A stretch of 7,249 bases of DNA from contig ONNU01000085.1 in assembly GCA_900319255.1 (NCBI GenBank), positions 1 to 7,249 of the forward strand, given 5' to 3'. This DNA comes from an uncultured Eubacteriales bacterium. Its GTDB lineage: Bacteria; Bacillota; Clostridia; Oscillospirales; Acutalibacteraceae. A model generated the notes under the pieces. That model worked only from the letters and a program-made list of their open reading frames with translations, ran no database searches and was not told the origin of the DNA. Position numbers and translations under genes: made by a program. Position 1 is the stretch's first letter; each line of letters opens with the position of its first letter. Below are positions 4,708 to 7,249 of the stretch, one piece after another.

Positions 4708-7136
4708 GCTTTGCCTATCCGGGGGAGGAAAAGCCTGCGCTGAAAAATATCAGCCTTTCCGTCAGCGAGGGGGAATTCATAACCCTCTGCGGAATGTCCG
4801 GGAGCGGTAAAAGCACACTCCTGCGCCATCTTAAAACAGCCCTTACGCCGTCGGGAAAGCGAAGCGGAGAGATATTTTTCTGCGGCAGTCCTCTCAGTGA
4901 AGCCTCAGAAAGGGAACAGGCGGAGAAAATAGGCTTTGTGATGCAGTCGCCGGATCATCAGTCGGTAACGGATAAGGTCTGGCATGAGCTTGCCTTCGGG
5001 CTTGAATCACTGGGTGCAGGAAATGATATCATCAGACGGAAAACAGCCGAAACAGCGTCATTTTTTGGCATAGAGGACTGGTATGAGGAAAAGATAAGCT
5101 CCCTTTCCGGGGGACAAAGGCAGATATTAAATCTTGCCTGTGCAGTAATAACTTCCCCTGATGTCCTTATCCTTGACGAACCCACAGCGCAGCTTGATCC
5201 TGTTTCCTCTGAAAGATTTATCACACTTCTGCAAAAGCTGAACAAAGAGCTGGGTCTGACAATAATAATGAGCGAGCATGATCTTGACTGCGCCTTTTCA
5301 TGCAGCAGCAGGATCCTTCTCATGGAAAAGGGGAGCATCATTTCTGACGCTTCACCTGAAAAGACCGCCGGATATATCTATCATAATTTCAGCAATATGA
5401 AGGACGCCCTGCCTGAGCCTGCTTTCCTGACTAATCTTCTCAGCAGCAGCCCCCGCAGTGTAAGCTTTACCTGCGCAAGAGCGGAGCTTTCCTCATATAT
5501 AAGCGAAAATCCCCCTCTGACGCCGGAGGTAAAAAAGCCTGCCCATGATAAAAAGGAGATACCTGCGCTGGAGATGGACAGCGTGTATTTCAGATATGAA
5601 AGAAGCGGAAGGGATATTCTCTCCGGGCTTTCGGTAAAGGCGTACAGGGGAGAGATATTGTCTGTGCTCGGGGCAAACGGTACAGGAAAGACCACCTTTC
5701 TGACCCTTGCCGGAGGTATCAGCCGGCAGTACAGAGGAAGGATACTTTATGACGGCAAAAAGAAATGCGGCATCCGTATGGCATATCTTCCGCAGGATCC
5801 GGGGACTATGTTTGTATGTGAAAGCGTTATGGCTGAGCTTGAAGCGGCAGCAGGGGACGTGACTGAAAAGCAGCTTGAGAAGGTGATCCGTCAGTGCAGG
5901 CTGCGCTCGCTTCTGCACCGCCACCCCTATGACCTTTCCGGAGGTGAACAGCAAAGGGCAGCGCTTGCAAAGCTTCTTCTGCTTTCCCCCGGGCTGCTGA
6001 TACTTGACGAGCCGGTAAAGGGCATGGATATCCGCTCCAAAAACGAGATAGGCAGGATACTGCGCGCAATTGCCGCAGAGGGGAAATGTATCATACTGGT
6101 AAGTCACGATATGGATTTCTGTGCAAATTATTCTGACCGCTGCGCCATGCTTTTCAGCGGTGAGCTTATCGGCACGGACGAGCCCCACGGCTTTTTCTGC
6201 GGCAACGATTTCTATACAACGCAGGCAAGACGGCTTACAAGCGGACTTATCGACAACTGCGTCACAAGAAGGGATATCCTTTATTCTCTCAGAAGATCAG
6301 ACGAAAACAGCAGTTCTGATTCACCTGAAAACGATACAGACCCGGACGGGGAGGATGACGGACACGCCCCGGCACTATCCGAAATAAGAAGCCGCAAAAA
6401 ATCAGCGCCCCTCAGCATACAATGCATCAGACGTTCAAAAAGGCAGCTTATCATAATGCTGCTTACCATGCTTATGGCAGTACCGCTGACTGTATTTGCA
6501 GGGATATATTTTTTCGGCGACACAAAATATCTGTTCATATCGCTTCTGATAATGCTTGAATGTATGTTCCCGTTTTTCATGATGTTTGAAAAGCGGCACA
6601 TCAGAGCAAGGGAAGCTGTACTGATCGCAGTAATGAGCGCATTATGCATCATATCCCGGGGAGTATTCTATATGCTTCCGGAATTCAAGCCCCTGACAGC
6701 GCTTGTTATAATATCAGGTGTCAGTCTTGGCGCAGAAGCCGGCTTTATGATCGGCGCATTTTCCATGCTCGGATCAAATATAATATTCGGACAGGGACCC
6801 TGGACACCCTGGCAGATGTTTGCGATGGGGCTTATCGGGCTTCTTGCGGGGCTGATACCCGGCAGCCGGAGCTTTCCGAAAAAGCGGATATTATTTTCCC
6901 TTTTCGGATTTCTTGCAGCCCTGATAATATACGGCGGCATCATGGATCCGGCAGCCGCAATAATGTCCCATATCGAGCTGAACGCAGAGACCCTGATATC
7001 CTACTATATAGCAGGTCTGCCCCTTGATCTGATCCACGCAGTCTCCACAGCGATATTCATTTTCATCGGCTCGTACCCTATCATACGCAAGCTCGAACGC
7101 ATAAAGCGGAAGTACGGGATTGTAGATGTTACCTGA
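4680..7136 (+). CDS. Fused ECF transporter: two ABC ATPase domains plus S component, probable corrinoid importer
   Basis: One 818-residue chain carries three ECF subunits. ATPase 1 (about 1-235) has Walker A G-M-S-G-S-G-K-S-T (38-46), Q-loop Q89, signature L-S-G-G-Q (142-146), Walker B L-I-L-D-E-P (163-168) and switch H200. ATPase 2 (about 294-515) has Walker A G-A-N-G-T-G-K-T-T (331-339), Q-loop Q372, signature L-S-G-G-E (419-423), Walker B L-I-L-D-E-P (440-445) and switch H476. Both sites look intact. A polar linker rich in Ser and Asp (about 535-585) leads to the membrane S domain, with helices near 588-608, 614-635, 646-666, 672-700, 711-728, 736-752 and 776-801. Its marks P-E-F-K-P-L-T-A-L (667-675), G-A-E-A-G-F (684-689) and G-Q-G-P-W-T-P-W-Q-M (704-713) recall S components of the CbrT (cobalamin) type found in Firmicutes. 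EcfA, EcfA' and EcfS are usually separate proteins. The B12 riboswitch supports a corrinoid substrate. The domain calls are firm; the substrate is inferred. Confidence 0.9.
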   Translation: METYKLRDLSFAYPGEEKPALKNISLSVSEGEFITLCGMSGSGKSTLLRHLKTALTPSGKRSGEIFFCGSPLSEASEREQAEKIGFVMQSPDHQSVTDKVWHELAFGLESLGAGNDIIRRKTAETASFFGIEDWYEEKISSLSGGQRQILNLACAVITSPDVLILDEPTAQLDPVSSERFITLLQKLNKELGLTIIMSEHDLDCAFSCSSRILLMEKGSIISDASPEKTAGYIYHNFSNMKDALPEPAFLTNLLSSSPRSVSFTCARAELSSYISENPPLTPEVKKPAHDKKEIPALEMDSVYFRYERSGRDILSGLSVKAYRGEILSVLGANGTGKTTFLTLAGGISRQYRGRILYDGKKKCGIRMAYLPQDPGTMFVCESVMAELEAAAGDVTEKQLEKVIRQCRLRSLLHRHPYDLSGGEQQRAALAKLLLLSPGLLILDEPVKGMDIRSKNEIGRILRAIAAEGKCIILVSHDMDFCANYSDRCAMLFSGELIGTDEPHGFFCGNDFYTTQARRLTSGLIDNCVTRRDILYSLRRSDENSSSDSPENDTDPDGEDDGHAPALSEIRSRKKSAPLSIQCIRRSKRQLIIMLLTMLMAVPLTVFAGIYFFGDTKYLFISLLIMLECMFPFFMMFEKRHIRAREAVLIAVMSALCIISRGVFYMLPEFKPLTALVIISGVSLGAEAGFMIGAFSMLGSNIIFGQGPWTPWQMFAMGLIGLLAGLIPGSRSFPKKRILFSLFGFLAALIIYGGIMDPAAAIMSHIELNAETLISYYIAGLPLDLIHAVSTAIFIFIGSYPIIRKLERIKRKYGIVDVT

Positions 7137-7153
7137 ATCCGTGAAACTCAAAG

Positions 7154-7219
7154 GCTTTGCCGCTGCGGACAAAAGGGGACCAACCCCCTTGTGGTTTCCA
7201 CCTTTTGACTCACCAAAGC
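7154..7219 (+). other. Structured region after the operon (nested hairpin, no T tract)
   Basis: CAAAAGG (7170-7176) pairs with CCTTTTG (7201-7207). The stem goes on through GG (7177-7178) with CC (7198-7199) and ACCA (7179-7182) with TGGT (7192-7195), leaving small bulges. An outer helix GCTTTG (7154-7159) with CAAAGC (7214-7219) surrounds it. The region begins 17 nt after the stop of the ECF fusion. No run of T follows on the + strand, so an intrinsic terminator is not shown; it may act as an mRNA 3' end, a factor-dependent stop or a dispersed intergenic repeat. No gene is seen in 7137-7249. Confidence 0.5.
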
Positions 7220-7249
7220 AGAAATACTAATAAAGCATGGCTCAGGGCA

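Noticed and set aside
5493..6188. 231-codon open frame on the - strand
   Set aside because: It lies wholly opposite the second ATPase domain, whose Walker, signature and switch motifs are intact on the + strand; the - strand product shows no domain.
27..7160. 10-bp inverted match GCAAAGCCTT (27-36) and AAGGCTTTGC (7151-7160) flanking the operon
   Set aside because: It is too short and isolated to mark element ends; there is no transposase, integrase or target duplication. Chance or a shared intergenic repeat is more likely.
7237..7249. ATG at 7237 as the start of a next gene
   Set aside because: No Shine-Dalgarno site precedes it and only four codons remain in the window, so a gene cannot be supported.

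Overview
The window holds one five-gene operon on the + strand, preceded by a strong promoter and a cobalamin (vitamin B12) riboswitch. It reads as a B12-controlled corrinoid capture and uptake locus of a Gram-positive gut or rumen bacterium. A Ruminococcus-like member of the Oscillospiraceae is the best guess. This rests on the Ser/Glu-rich linkers of the secreted proteins, anchoring by plain membrane helices instead of a lipobox or LPXTG, the ECF-type (not BtuCDF) transporter, and purine-rich Shine-Dalgarno sites. The genus is an inference.

Layout. Positions 1-118 are non-coding and contain two near-identical GC-rich direct repeats (59-81 and 87-109). A consensus SigA promoter follows (TTGACA 119-124, 17-bp spacer, TATAGT 142-147). 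The riboswitch aptamer (about 165-284) is closed by a perfect 9-bp P1 helix (170-178 with 276-284). A leader of about 190 nt contains a long hairpin (301-355) and a second structure (384-457) that could hide a ribosome-binding site. The genes are: a 97-residue protein with one homing-endonuclease-associated (HNH-type) repeat (474-767); a 665-residue surface protein with a DUF4430 domain and an alpha/alpha-barrel domain (771-2768); a 331-residue membrane-anchored DUF4430 protein (2822-3817); an ECF transporter T component (3823-4707); and an 818-residue fusion of two ABC ATPases and an ECF S component (4680-7136). After the operon, 7137-7249 holds a structured hairpin region without a T tract.

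How the parts fit. DUF4430 is related to the C-terminal beta domain of the animal B12 carriers intrinsic factor and transcobalamin, and the alpha/alpha barrel resembles their N-terminal domain. The long surface protein therefore has both halves of a transcobalamin-like B12 binder, in reverse order. The second protein offers another beta-type domain on a long stalk. The last two genes encode every part of a dedicated (group I) ECF importer: T, A, A' and S. The proposed flow is capture at the surface by the two DUF4430 proteins, hand-off to the S domain, and ATP-driven import, with the whole operon switched off by the riboswitch when B12 is plentiful. The riboswitch, domain types and transporter parts are read from the sequence. 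Corrinoid as the ligand of the two surface proteins is an inference from context and homology.
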